Shown here piece after piece: positions 49,415 through 58,577 of a stretch of DNA of 64,000 nt. The stretch comes from Halosolutus halophilus. Its GTDB lineage: Archaea > Halobacteriota > Halobacteria > Halobacteriales > Natrialbaceae. The position numbers and the translations under genes were made by a program. The stretch spans positions 558,001 to 622,000 of the forward strand of contig NZ_CP094974.1 of the NCBI RefSeq assembly GCF_022869805.1, in the 5' to 3' direction. The notes beneath the pieces were generated by a model. It saw only the letters and a list, made by a program, of their open reading frames with translations. It ran no database searches and had not been told where the DNA came from. The stretch's first letter is position 1, and each line of letters opens with the position of its first letter.

Positions 49415-50439
49415 CGAGACCAATGATAGAATTCGACGACGTTACCAAGGTCTATCCAGACGGCACAGTCGCAATCGAGAACGTGAGCTTCGAGGTCGAA
49501 GAGGGCACGACGACGGTGCTCGTCGGCCCGTCAGGATGTGGCAAGACGACGACGATGAAGCTGGTGAACCGGCTCGAAGACCCGACGGAGGGAACCGTCT
49601 ACTTCGACGGCAGTGACGTCCAGCAGCAGGACAAGATCGAGCTCCGGCGCAGCATCGGGTACGTCATCCAGGAGATCGGACTGTTCGACCACATGACCGT
49701 CGACGAGAACGTCGCGACGGTCCCCAAGTTGCTCGACTGGGACCGCGAGCGGATCGACGACCGCGTCGACGAACTACTCGAACTCATGGACCTCCCGCCG
49801 GAGAGCTACCGTGACCAGTACCCGCCGGAGCTGTCGGGCGGCCAGCGCCAGCGCGTCGGCGTCGCTCGCGCCCTGGCAGCCGATCCCGACGTCCTCCTCA
49901 TGGACGAACCCTTCGGTGCACTGGACCCGATCACCCGCGAGAACCTGCAGGACGAGTTCCTCGAGATTCAAAAACAGATCAATACGACGATCCTCTTCGT
50001 CACCCATAGCGTCGAAGAGGCACTGAAGATGGGCGATCGGATCGCCGTCTTCGACGTCGGTGAACTCGTTCGGTACGACGAGCCCCGGAACATCCTCGAG
50101 GACCCCGGGAGTGAGTTCGTCGCCGACTTCATCGGCTCCGACAGAATGCTGAAACTCCTGCAGGTGACGCGCGTCGAGGAGATATACCAGACCGAAGTGG
50201 CGTCAGCCCATCAAGACGTCGTCGATGTCGTCGAGAACGGAAGCGACGGCGAGGTGGCTCCGGACGTCGTCCCCGTGCGCCCCGAGGAAAGTGCCCAGGT
50301 AGCGTTCTCTCGGATCATGCAGGCAGAGACGGAGGCGATCCCGGTCGTCGACGACGGTGAGGTGGTCGGGGTCGTGACCGAGGAGCGCATCCGGGAGGAG
50401 ACTGCCGGCCCGAAGCTGACCGACACAGAGGTGGCCTGA
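49411..50439 (+). CDS. OpuB-type ABC transporter ATPase with C-terminal CBS-like region
   Basis: A 342-residue ATPase: Walker A GPSGCGKTTTM (39-49), Q-loop YVIQEIGLFDHMTV, signature LSGGQRQRVGVARALA, Walker B VLLMDEPFGALDP and switch His in FVTHSVEEALKMGDRI. Residues ~245-342 form a CBS-like sensory region (ESAQVAFSRIMQAETEAIPV VDDGEVVGVVTEERI), as in OpuA/OpuB ATPases where it responds to ionic strength. That an importer in a catabolic island keeps this domain suggests the solute is also an osmolyte. Confidence 0.95.
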   Translation: MTRPMIEFDDVTKVYPDGTVAIENVSFEVEEGTTTVLVGPSGCGKTTTMKLVNRLEDPTEGTVYFDGSDVQQQDKIELRRSIGYVIQEIGLFDHMTVDENVATVPKLLDWDRERIDDRVDELLELMDLPPESYRDQYPPELSGGQRQRVGVARALAADPDVLLMDEPFGALDPITRENLQDEFLEIQKQINTTILFVTHSVEEALKMGDRIAVFDVGELVRYDEPRNILEDPGSEFVADFIGSDRMLKLLQVTRVEEIYQTEVASAHQDVVDVVENGSDGEVAPDVVPVRPEESAQVAFSRIMQAETEAIPVVDDGEVVGVVTEERIREETAGPKLTDTEVA

Positions 50440-50440
50440 C

Positions 50441-51109
50441 GTGAGCACGGTCGACACCCTTGTCGGCGGCTGGCAGTTCCTCATGGAGAACTTCGACCAG
50501 TTCCTCGTTCTCCTGCGCGAGCACCTGACGATGGTCCTCCTCGCCGAGGTGCTGGCGCTGGCCGTAGCACTGCCGCTCGGCGTCTTCGCCATCCGGGACG
50601 AGCGGTCGAAACGGGTCATCCTCAGCTTCGGGAACGTCGCCCAGACGATTCCGACGCTGGCGATCATCGCGCTCGCGTTCCCCATCCTGGGACTCGGCTT
50701 CAAACCCTCGGTCCTCGCCCTGTTCGCGTACGCCCTGTTACCGATCCTGATCAACACGATCGCCGGACTGGACGAGGTCAGCGAGGACACCGTCGAGGCC
50801 GCGAAGGGCATGGGGATGACCGAGATGGAAATCCTCCGGAAGATCCGGTTCCCCCTGGCCATTCCTGTGATCTTCGCCGGCATCCGTACGAGCGCCGTCA
50901 TCAACGTCGGGACCGCCTACCTCGCGTTCTTCATCGGCGGTGGCGGCCTGGGTGTGTGGGTCATCGGGGGCATCAACCTCTTCAACATGGAGCAGATGGT
51001 CGCCGGGGCGGTTCCCGGCGCCTTGCTCGCCATCGGGCTAGACACGCTGTTCGCGATGATCGAGCGTCGACTCGGAGGACAGGTCTCGATCGACAGCGTC
51101 CCCGCCTGA
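50441..51109 (+). CDS. OpuB-type ABC transporter permease (second)
   Basis: A 222-residue permease starting at a GTG one base after the ATPase stop. Helices and the coupling motif (EAAKGMGMTEMEILRKIRFP LAIPVIFAGIRTSAVINVGT, then GGGGLGVWVIGG) match the OpuB/ProW family and are related to but distinct from the first permease, giving a heterodimeric channel. Last gene of the transporter operon; the following aldehyde dehydrogenase starts 178 bases on and probably has its own promoter. Confidence 0.93.
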   Translation: MSTVDTLVGGWQFLMENFDQFLVLLREHLTMVLLAEVLALAVALPLGVFAIRDERSKRVILSFGNVAQTIPTLAIIALAFPILGLGFKPSVLALFAYALLPILINTIAGLDEVSEDTVEAAKGMGMTEMEILRKIRFPLAIPVIFAGIRTSAVINVGTAYLAFFIGGGGLGVWVIGGINLFNMEQMVAGAVPGALLAIGLDTLFAMIERRLGGQVSIDSVPA

Positions 51110-51286
51110 CCGTCCTCTTTCGACCGAGCGGCCCCGCTCCTGTGGCGTGAGAGAGACCGCGAACGATGCTGCCCGGATTCGATGCCGGATGGCGGCCCTA
51201 GCGAGGACGCTCGAACGACCAGGTACAAAGACCTTGGACATGTTCAACAGAACTGCAATGCCAAGTGGAGACACAACTGACTCTCG

Positions 51287-52735
51287 ATGACGATCCAGTC
51301 AGGCACGAGTACGTACGACCTGGTTATCGACGGCGACCCCGTCCAGGCAGCGGCTGAGGAGCGGTTCGACACGGTCAATCCGGCGACCGAATCGGTCATC
51401 GCCTCGGTCTCGCGGGCACGGGAGGAAGACGTCGACAGCGCCGTCGCAGCAGCGCGAGACGCCCTCCCAGACTGGCGATCGATGCCGCCCCAGGAGCGGG
51501 GCCGCCTGCTCGCTGCGCTGGCAGAGAAGATCCGCGCCCAGCAAGAGAGCCTGGCGCTACTCGAGACCCGAGACAACGGCAAGCCGCTGTCCCACGCCCG
51601 GGCCGACGTCGAGACGTGTGCACGCTACTTCGAGTACTACGCCGGCGTAGCCGACAAGGTCCACGGCGACTCGATCCCGCTTACCGACGAGTACGTCGAC
51701 TATACGGTGCGCGAACCGCTAGGCGTCACCGCCCAGATTATCCCCTGGAACCTGCCGACCAACATCTTCGGCCGGAGCGTCGCGCCGGCGCTGGCGACCG
51801 GAAACGTCGCCGTCGTGAAACCCGCCGAGCAGACGCCGCTGACCGCCGTCGAGATCGGCCGCCTCGCTTCTGAGGTCGGAATCCCCGACGGCGTGCTCAA
51901 CGTCGTCCCCGGCTTCGGCACTGAGGCCGGCGCGGCCCTCTCTGGGCATCCCGATGTCGACGGCGTGAGCTTCACCGGCTCGGTTCCCACCGGCATCGAG
52001 GTGGGCAAGACCGCCGTCGAGAACGTCACGAACGTCCACCTCGAACTCGGTGGGAAGAGTCCGAACGTCGTCTACCCCGACGCCGATCTCGACACGGCCG
52101 TCGACAGTACGATAACCGGCATCTTCGCCAACGCCGGCCAGGTCTGCTCGGCTGGATCCCGGCTCCTCGTCCACGAGGACGTCAAAGACACGTTCCTGGA
52201 CGAACTGGTCGACCGCATCGAGGAGATGTCGATCGACTCGGGCGAACTCGACCCGGACATGGGGCCGCTCGTCTCTGAGGAGCATTTCGAGAAGGTGACG
52301 CGCTACCTCGAGGTGGGCCGCACCGAGGCCGGCGACCCACTGGTTGGCGGCGAGGCCCTCGACCGCGACGGCTACTTCGTCGAGCCGACAGTCTTCGACG
52401 GCGTCGACAACGACATGCGGATCGCCCAGGAGGAAATCTTCGGGCCGGTCCTCTCGGTCATCGAGTTCGCCACCGAAGAAGAGGCAATCGAGATCGCCAA
52501 CGACGTCGACTACGGGCTGGTCGCGGGGATACACACCAGCGACATCGGCCGTGCTCATCGGTTCGCCCGGGACGTCGATGCCGGCCAGGTGTACATCAAT
52601 GAGTGGTTCGCTGGCGGCGAGGAGACGCCGTTCGGCGGCTACAAGCAGAGCGGCTTCGGCCGCGAGAAGGGGCTGGCTGCTGTCGACGCCTACACCCAGG
52701 TCAAAAACGTCTGTGCGAACATCGCGCCAGAATAG
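51287..52735 (+). CDS. Aldehyde dehydrogenase (second paralogue)
   Basis: A 482-residue aldehyde dehydrogenase closely related to the one at 37022-38458: VTAQIIPWNLPTNIFGRSVA, FTGSVPTGIEVGKTA, HLELGGKSPNVVYPDADLD with catalytic Glu, NAGQVCSAGSRLLVHEDV with catalytic Cys and AQEEIFGPVLSVIEF. The ATG at 51287 lies just before the IQSGTSTYDLVIDG start region. A word resembling the catabolic-gene repeats (GGACATGTTCAAC, 51237-51249) lies upstream. The two paralogues may handle different aldehydes or be expressed under different conditions. Confidence 0.93.
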   Translation: MTIQSGTSTYDLVIDGDPVQAAAEERFDTVNPATESVIASVSRAREEDVDSAVAAARDALPDWRSMPPQERGRLLAALAEKIRAQQESLALLETRDNGKPLSHARADVETCARYFEYYAGVADKVHGDSIPLTDEYVDYTVREPLGVTAQIIPWNLPTNIFGRSVAPALATGNVAVVKPAEQTPLTAVEIGRLASEVGIPDGVLNVVPGFGTEAGAALSGHPDVDGVSFTGSVPTGIEVGKTAVENVTNVHLELGGKSPNVVYPDADLDTAVDSTITGIFANAGQVCSAGSRLLVHEDVKDTFLDELVDRIEEMSIDSGELDPDMGPLVSEEHFEKVTRYLEVGRTEAGDPLVGGEALDRDGYFVEPTVFDGVDNDMRIAQEEIFGPVLSVIEFATEEEAIEIANDVDYGLVAGIHTSDIGRAHRFARDVDAGQVYINEWFAGGEETPFGGYKQSGFGREKGLAAVDAYTQVKNVCANIAPE

Positions 52736-52812
52736 GTCGTCGTCCCTGATTAAAAACGCCGAACTATGTTTGCCTAAAACAGTATCCGGCGTCCGCGGCA
52801 ACGTACTTGCGG

Positions 52813-53235
52813 ATGAGCGTCGAAGTCGCACAACGCTATTTCGAGCTGATGGACAGTCCCGACGCTGGAACGGACGACGTCCTCGAGCTGTACGCCGAGG
52901 ACCCGGTCGTCCACTCCTCGCGAGCCGGGGTCGTTCGTGGCCGGGAGGAGATCCGGCAGTTCTACGAGGATAACGCCGAGTTCTTCACCGGCGGCGCACA
53001 CCACATGGAGGCCTTCCACCAGGACGGGAACGTCGTGGTTTGCGAGGGCTACCTCGACGGCGAGACGGCCGTCGGCCGGTCGGCCGACGGCGTCCCCCTC
53101 TGTGACGTGATGGAGTTCAACGACGACGACGAGATCGTCGCCTTCCGTGCCTACCTCGACTACCGGGGCTACGTCGACGAAGTGCCGGAGGACGTTCCGA
53201 ACGTCCGGGCCGAGGCCACCAGCGAGGACGCATGA
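52813..53235 (+). CDS. SnoaL-like/NTF2-fold protein
   Basis: A 140-residue protein with the nuclear-transport-factor-2-like cone fold: VEVAQRYFELMDSPDAGTDD, LELYAEDPVVHSSRAGVVRG REEIRQFYEDNAEFF and VVVCEGYLDGETAVGRSADG. SnoaL-like proteins act as small cyclases, isomerases or dehydratases; active-site Asp/His candidates are present but no specific activity can be assigned. The stop overlaps the ATG of the zinc alcohol dehydrogenase by four bases (ATGA), so they are co-translated. Confidence 0.85.
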   Translation: MSVEVAQRYFELMDSPDAGTDDVLELYAEDPVVHSSRAGVVRGREEIRQFYEDNAEFFTGGAHHMEAFHQDGNVVVCEGYLDGETAVGRSADGVPLCDVMEFNDDDEIVAFRAYLDYRGYVDEVPEDVPNVRAEATSEDA

Positions 53236-54368
53236 CCAGTTCTGGTGACGTAACTGGCGAGACGGACGAGGCGGCCGAGACGGGCGAACTCGTCTACATC
53301 AATGGTCCGAAGGACCTCGAGTTCCGGGAGTACGAGGTACCCGAACCGGAGCCAGGCGCCGTCGTGACCGAGGTCGTTCGCGCCAACGTTTGCGGGTCGG
53401 AGCTCCACGTCTGGAAGGGCGACCATCCCCTCCAGGACTGTGTCCTCGGTCACGAGGCGCTCGTTCGCGTGGCCGACCTTGGCGAGGGCGTCGAGACCGA
53501 CAGCGCCGGCACTCCGATCGAGGAGGGTGACTTGGTCGCGCCGGTCTACTTCCAGACCTGCCAGGCCTGCGAGTTCTGTCGCCGCGGCGAGTTCTACCGC
53601 TGCGAGAACGACTACGAACACACCGGGAAGTCCCCGGAGATCTGGCCGCACTTTCACGCCCCCTGGGCCACCCACTACTACATCTACCCGGACAACCACT
53701 TCTACAAGATTCCCGACGAACTCGAGTCGCACTTGAACGTCGCGGCGGCGGCCAACTGCGCGCTGTCGCAGGTAAAGTTCGGTCTCGATCAGGTCGGTCT
53801 CGAGTTCGGCGAGACGGTGGTGATCCAGGGTGCCGGTGGCCTCGGACTGAACGCGACCGTAGTCGCCAACGAATACGGCGCGGAGACCATCGTCGTCGAC
53901 GGTGTCGACGAACGCCTCGAGCAGGCCAGGGCGTTCGGTGCCGACCACGTCATCGACTTCCGGGAGGACGACACCGTAGAGGCGCGCGTCGAACGGGTCG
54001 AGGAGATTACCGACGGAATGGGGGCCGATGTCGGCGTCGAGGTCGCGGGCGTCCCGGAGGCGTTCACCGAAGGGATCGAACTGCTCCGGACCGGCGGGCG
54101 CTACCTCGAGATGGGGAACGTCCGGCCGGGCCACGAGGTGGACTTCGACCCCGGCAAGCTCACCAGGAAGTCTATCGACGTCACGACGGCCGTCGAGTAC
54201 GACCCTTGGACGCTCTACGAGTCGCTTCAGTTGCTTGCGGAGACGGTCGACAGCTATCCGTACGACGATCTGATCGACACCGAGTATCCGTTGTCGGACG
54301 TGGAGGCTGCACTGGAACACTCCGAGAACCGTGACGTCATTCGGGCGACGCTGATCCCATCGCAGTAA
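53232..54368 (+). CDS. Zinc-dependent alcohol dehydrogenase (first paralogue)
   Basis: A 378-residue MDR-family dehydrogenase. The catalytic zinc site is Cys in ANVCGSELHVW plus GHEALVRV; the structural zinc Cys are in TCQACEFCRRGEFYRC; NAD binding is by VIQGAGGLGLNATVVANEYG. An ~40-residue N-terminal extension precedes the GroES-like domain. A second copy with the same layout is at 55490-56626. The enzyme oxidises a primary or secondary alcohol; the shared order SnoaL-ADH suggests a pathway step coupling isomerisation and oxidation. Confidence 0.92.
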   Translation: MTSSGDVTGETDEAAETGELVYINGPKDLEFREYEVPEPEPGAVVTEVVRANVCGSELHVWKGDHPLQDCVLGHEALVRVADLGEGVETDSAGTPIEEGDLVAPVYFQTCQACEFCRRGEFYRCENDYEHTGKSPEIWPHFHAPWATHYYIYPDNHFYKIPDELESHLNVAAAANCALSQVKFGLDQVGLEFGETVVIQGAGGLGLNATVVANEYGAETIVVDGVDERLEQARAFGADHVIDFREDDTVEARVERVEEITDGMGADVGVEVAGVPEAFTEGIELLRTGGRYLEMGNVRPGHEVDFDPGKLTRKSIDVTTAVEYDPWTLYESLQLLAETVDSYPYDDLIDTEYPLSDVEAALEHSENRDVIRATLIPSQ

Positions 54369-54416
54369 TCCGCCCGAGCACGGCCACTTATTATCGCCGG
54401 GGCACTCTACAGACCA

Positions 54417-55115
54417 ATGCTCACAGCCAAACTAAGCGTCCGATACGAGGGGGACTGGACGGCAGAGCTCGACCGGTACGACGTCACCGGTCAGTTCCTG
54501 GCCTCCACGTATCGCGACCGGCGGTATTTCGGGCTGTTCGCCCTCGAGGCCGCCGAGCACGAATGCGAAGCCGTTATCGACGTCATTCGAGAACACGAGA
54601 CGACGGACACAATCGACGTGATCGAACGATACGAGGTGGAGGGGGCGGATCGGATGACCGCGACGGTCATCATCAAAGGGCAGTACTTCGAGTTCACCCC
54701 ACTCCAGGTGCTCCTCCACGAGGGGTTCATCCCGCTGGCGAACTTCGGCGAGGTCCGGGACGGTCGAGAGACCTTCGACCTCCTGCTATCGAAGCGAGAA
54801 GACCTCGCGGAGGCCGTCGACCTGCTCGAGCGGTTCGGCCCGGTGACGATCGAATACGTCTCACGGGACTTTCAGCGCCGCATCACGCCCAGCGTCACCG
54901 AGTGGGCGGAGCTGTTCGAGACCGTCACGCCGCGCCGCCGGCGCGTCCTCAACGAGGCCCTCGAGGCCGGCTACTTCGACGTGCCCCGCGGCTGTACGCT
55001 CGAGGAGATCGCGGACGACCTGGGGATCGCCAAGACGACCGCCTCCCAACACCTGCGGAAGGCGGAGAAGGACCTGATGCAGTTCTTCATCAAGTACGTA
55101 AACCTGTCCGCGTGA
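54417..55115 (+). CDS. Bat-type HTH-10 transcriptional regulator (second paralogue)
   Basis: A 232-residue regulator paralogous to 46062-46769 (MLTAKLSVRYEGDWTAELDR, FLASTYRDRRYFGLFALEAA; C-terminal RRRVLNEALEAGYFDVPRGC TLEEIADDLGIAKTTASQHL). A TATA-like CTTATTATC about 30 bases before the ATG suggests a leaderless transcript. It sits directly between the two zinc alcohol dehydrogenase genes, a strong hint that it controls one or both. Confidence 0.9.
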   Translation: MLTAKLSVRYEGDWTAELDRYDVTGQFLASTYRDRRYFGLFALEAAEHECEAVIDVIREHETTDTIDVIERYEVEGADRMTATVIIKGQYFEFTPLQVLLHEGFIPLANFGEVRDGRETFDLLLSKREDLAEAVDLLERFGPVTIEYVSRDFQRRITPSVTEWAELFETVTPRRRRVLNEALEAGYFDVPRGCTLEEIADDLGIAKTTASQHLRKAEKDLMQFFIKYVNLSA

Positions 55116-55489
55116 GTGTGGACGGCGTGGTCGGCCACGCACCGTTCGACGGGGTAGCTCGCAGCTAACCTGCTCCAGACGGGCCCGGTCGTCGATACTT
55201 ATAAGAACCACTATGTGTGGCAGAACCTTCGTGCCGCTGACCCTCCCCAGATGGGCTGTGAATCCCGAGACAGCACCATTCCCAGAACCGACGAACAGAG
55301 CGATGTTGGGGGACTTGCGCGGCCGAACTTCAGGGAAAGATCGATCGGTAGGCGCACGACCGGAACCGCGTCCGCAGCGGCCTCACCTTCCTCACCTGGC
55401 CGCTCGTTCCAGAGGGCCGTCCGCCGACCGCCAGAACGAGAGAGGCCAGGCTGACACACCGAGGGCGAAACCGGCCGGGAGGGGCGTCC
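55116..55489. other. Upstream region of the second zinc alcohol dehydrogenase
   Basis: A 374-base gap. TACTTATAAGAACC (55196-55209) is a good archaeal TATA box; if it drives the dehydrogenase, the mRNA has an unusually long leader of about 260 bases. Open frames in the leader (for example 55213-55500) are Arg/Pro-rich and I do not call them. Confidence 0.5.
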
Positions 55490-56626
55490 ATGGACGGTGA
55501 GCCGAACCCGGAAGGCCAGACGTCCAGGCCAACCGGTGAGGTCGTCTACTTTTACGGACCAGGGGAACTTGCGGTGCGCGAACATCCTGTGCCGGAGCCT
55601 GAGCCCGGCGCCGTAGTCACTGAAGTGGTGCGTACCAACGTGTGTGGCTCGGACGTGCACATCTCTGAGGGGCGACTCGGCGAGCCCTTCGTGGACATGG
55701 TCCTGGGTCATGAGGCGGTCTGTCGCGTCACCGAGCTCGGGCCAGGCGTCGAGACGGATTACGCCGGCAACGAGATCGCACCCGGCGACCTCGTCGCCCC
55801 GGTGTACTATCTCACTTGTCAACACTGCAGTGCCTGTGCCCGGGGGGAGTTCCACAACTGCCAGGAGTCGTACTCGTACAAGACCAAGTCACTTGAGGAG
55901 TTCCCACACTTCCACGGGACGTACGGCACGCACTACTACGTCCACCCGAACCAGCACTTCTACAAGGTTCCCGACGCGCTCACGGAGGTGCCGAGCGTGG
56001 CCGCGGCGGCTAACTGTGCGCTGTCGCAGGTTATGTTCGGACTCGATCAAGTAGACCTGGAGTACGACGAGACGGTGGTGATCCAGGGCGCCGGCGGGCT
56101 CGGACTCAACGCAACCGCGTACGCGAACGAGCGAGGGGCAGAGGTTATCGTCGTCGAAGGTGCCCGGAATCGGCTCAAGCTGGCCAAACGGTTCGGTGCA
56201 GACCATGTCGTAGACATGAACGAATACAGTAGTGTCGACGAACGTATCGAGAGAGTGATGGAACTCACCAACGGAGAAGGCGCGGACGTCGCAGCGGAGC
56301 TTGCGGGCGTGCCGGAGGCGTTCACCGAGGGCATCGAGCTCCTGCAAACGGGCGGGCGGTACCTGGAGGTCGGCAACATCAATCCCGGATCTGTCGTCGA
56401 CTTCGACCCGGGGCAGCTCACTCGCGAGTCCATCACGGTCGAGGCGATGGTGCAGTACGACCCCTGGTACCTGCGCAAGGCGCTCAGCTTCCTCGCGGAC
56501 ACCATCGACGTGTATCCCTACGAGGACCTCCTGGACGAGACGTTCGACCTCGCGGAGTTCGAGGCGGCTCTCGAGGTGTCTGCGGGCAAAGGCGTCGGCC
56601 GCGCCTCGCTGGACCCGCAGTCGTAG
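55490..56626 (+). CDS. Zinc-dependent alcohol dehydrogenase (second paralogue)
   Basis: A 378-residue MDR dehydrogenase, the same length as the copy at 53232-54368: catalytic zinc in TNVCGSDVHIS plus GHEAVCRV, structural Cys in TCQHCSACARGEFHNC, and VIQGAGGLGLNATAYANERG for NAD. Similarity extends through the C-terminal GIELLQTGGRYLEVGNINPG. Interior residues differ in the substrate loop (KSLEEFPHFHGTYGTHYYVH against KSPEIWPHFHAPWATHYYIY), so the paralogues may act on different alcohols of the same pathway. Confidence 0.92.
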   Translation: MDGEPNPEGQTSRPTGEVVYFYGPGELAVREHPVPEPEPGAVVTEVVRTNVCGSDVHISEGRLGEPFVDMVLGHEAVCRVTELGPGVETDYAGNEIAPGDLVAPVYYLTCQHCSACARGEFHNCQESYSYKTKSLEEFPHFHGTYGTHYYVHPNQHFYKVPDALTEVPSVAAAANCALSQVMFGLDQVDLEYDETVVIQGAGGLGLNATAYANERGAEVIVVEGARNRLKLAKRFGADHVVDMNEYSSVDERIERVMELTNGEGADVAAELAGVPEAFTEGIELLQTGGRYLEVGNINPGSVVDFDPGQLTRESITVEAMVQYDPWYLRKALSFLADTIDVYPYEDLLDETFDLAEFEAALEVSAGKGVGRASLDPQS

Positions 56627-57149
56627 CCGGGCAGACGAGGTGCTGGTCGCACCCACACCCCCGGTGCCAGCCATCGAGTCCGACCGTAGTCGACCCATGG
56701 AGAGTTCGCGTCGTGAGACGCGACGTTGGCGTTTCTTCCACGCGCCTCACGGACGATTTCGGAGGTGATTGTTGCGACAGTATCCACCTCCCCGGCAGCC
56801 TCGGCCGGCATCCACCCGACCTGTGGTGCCGTCAGTGGCCACCGTGACAACTCGACGGTTCGAGGCGATGCCCGCTCATCCGGGATCGGACGGAGATGTC
56901 ATTCTTATATATAATTTATGACTATGTATAATATATCTTATTTGTGGCACGAGAGCGGCGTCCGCGACGTCTCGGATCGGTGCCCCTGTTCGAAGAGGGA
57001 GTAGGTTCTGGACGGACGGTTCCCCGGTGTCGACGGCGGCCTGTGTGGGCGCAGAAGAAGCGGCGGCCCTGGTACCCAACGCGGTGAGCGAACGCCATCG
57101 AGCAGAACAACCACGGCACGGTAGCTGGTCGACCGGCCGCCGGCGAGGC
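56627..57149. other. Gene-free region with an AT-rich patch
   Basis: About 520 bases between convergent genes. The only feature is a very AT-rich stretch at 56897-56945 (TATATATAATTTATGACTAT), unusual in this GC-rich DNA; it could mark a former promoter or insertion site. No gene recognised. Confidence 0.4.
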
Positions 57150-58079
57150 TTAACTGCGGCCGAGCGACTGCCAGGAAAGCTTCCGGGCTTCGGCCCGCAG
57201 TTCGTCGTGTTTCACCAGAACGAAGCCGGCAGAGATGGTAAGAAAGCCCAGGACACTCAGCGGCGATAGCGTCTCGGCCAGCAACAGCCAGCCCAGGACC
57301 GCGGTGAAGATGGGGGCTGCGTAGGACACCAGGTTGATCTCGACGGCGCCCAGTGCGTGAAGTAGGTGGAAGTAGATGATCGCGCTGAGCCCGCTTCCGA
57401 CGACGGCCAGGTAGACGATCGCGAACAGTGCCTCACCGGTGAGGTCCACGGCCGACAGTGATTCGCCGGGCAGTCCGAGGCTCACGACGTGGAGCAAGCC
57501 GGCACCCAGGAGGTTCGACCAGCCGACGAACCCAGCGGTGGAAAGGTCACCGCTGGCGCGCTGGACGAGAACGCTCCCGAACGCCAGACAGGTGGTCGAG
57601 AGGATCACGAGTCCGGCACCAACCGTCTCTGCTCCCAGGGGGCCCGAGAGGTCGGGATTCGCGACCAGACCCACGCCGACGAAACCGAGGAAGAGACCTG
57701 TAATCCCGCGTTTCGAAAGGCGTTCCGCCGGGATCAGGACCCACGCGAACATCGCCGCGAGGATCGGGTTCGTCGCCGTGAGAATCGCTGCGATACTGCT
57801 GGTTACGTCCCCCTGACCGACGAAGAGGAACGCGTTGTACAGGCCGACAAAGAAGGTGGCACCGAGGGCGACGAGCCACCAGTCCGCTCGGGACCGCGGG
57901 CACCAACGCTCCGAAACGGCTGCCGCGTACGCCAGCGTCAGCACGGCGGCGAGATCGTGCCGGAGCGCTGCGAACAGCACCGGAGGCACGTATGGTAACC
58001 CAATCTTGATGAAGACAAACAGGGAACCCCAAATGAACGCGAGAGCGACGAACAGCGCGAAGTGTCTGTACGAACTCAC
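57150..58079 (-). CDS. EamA/DMT-family transporter
   Basis: A 309-residue membrane protein with ten helices in two EamA repeats: FALFVALAFIWGSLFVFIKI, VGQGDVTSSIAAILTATNPI LAAMFAW, and in the second half ALGAVEINLVSYAAPIFTAV LGWLLLAETLS. The drug/metabolite transporter family exports amino acids, metabolites or drugs. It starts at a GTG (MSSYRHFALF). Located between the dehydrogenases and the IclR regulator, it may export an intermediate or end product of the island pathway. Confidence 0.92.
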   Translation of the reverse strand: MSSYRHFALFVALAFIWGSLFVFIKIGLPYVPPVLFAALRHDLAAVLTLAYAAAVSERWCPRSRADWWLVALGATFFVGLYNAFLFVGQGDVTSSIAAILTATNPILAAMFAWVLIPAERLSKRGITGLFLGFVGVGLVANPDLSGPLGAETVGAGLVILSTTCLAFGSVLVQRASGDLSTAGFVGWSNLLGAGLLHVVSLGLPGESLSAVDLTGEALFAIVYLAVVGSGLSAIIYFHLLHALGAVEINLVSYAAPIFTAVLGWLLLAETLSPLSVLGFLTISAGFVLVKHDELRAEARKLSWQSLGRS

Positions 58080-58577
58080 GTGTGCCTTCCCGGTACTCCT
58101 CGGTGACTCGACGTCGTCGCGTAGTGTCCGGCCATCTGTATACGAACAACCCGTTCTGTCAAAAGTGGCTTTGCCGGGCGACCACCTGAATCTTGTGGTC
58201 GATCCAGGCTTCGTTCAATCGCCGGGCGGATGGCCGTGGCGGTCTGAAATTCTCTCCTGCGAAATGCCGGCTTGGTGTCGGCGGGGATAGTGGTAGCAAA
58301 AATGGGTCCACGCACATGTCCAACGCAGGACCCGCCAGCAAAGCTCGTCTACCGCTGGGCGACCGCGCTGACGCGAATTCTCGTCTTGACGGAAACTGAT
58401 GGACCCAGTTTGGATGACCCAAACGATACGGTGCACCTGTTTCGACTAGCAACGTCGATCGTTGAGTTCGGGCGTAATGCCCAGGCCAGGTGAGTAAGAG
58501 CGGACAAGATTACAGCCATACAATTGTAATGCAATTCGGGTCGCGTCGTAGGCGAACGCACCCCCTGCAAGCGGTGC
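58080..58577. other. Intergenic, possible decayed fragment
   Basis: A minus-strand open frame (58159-58452) ends RLNEAWIDHKIQVVARQSHF-stop, which looks coding-like but has no recognised family; the rest of the frame is low quality. It may be the end of a lost transposase or regulator gene. No other feature. Confidence 0.35.

Noticed and set aside
58159-58452. 97-codon minus-strand frame ending RLNEAWIDHKIQVVARQSHF
   Set aside because: The end looks coding-like but no family could be assigned and the rest of the frame is poor.
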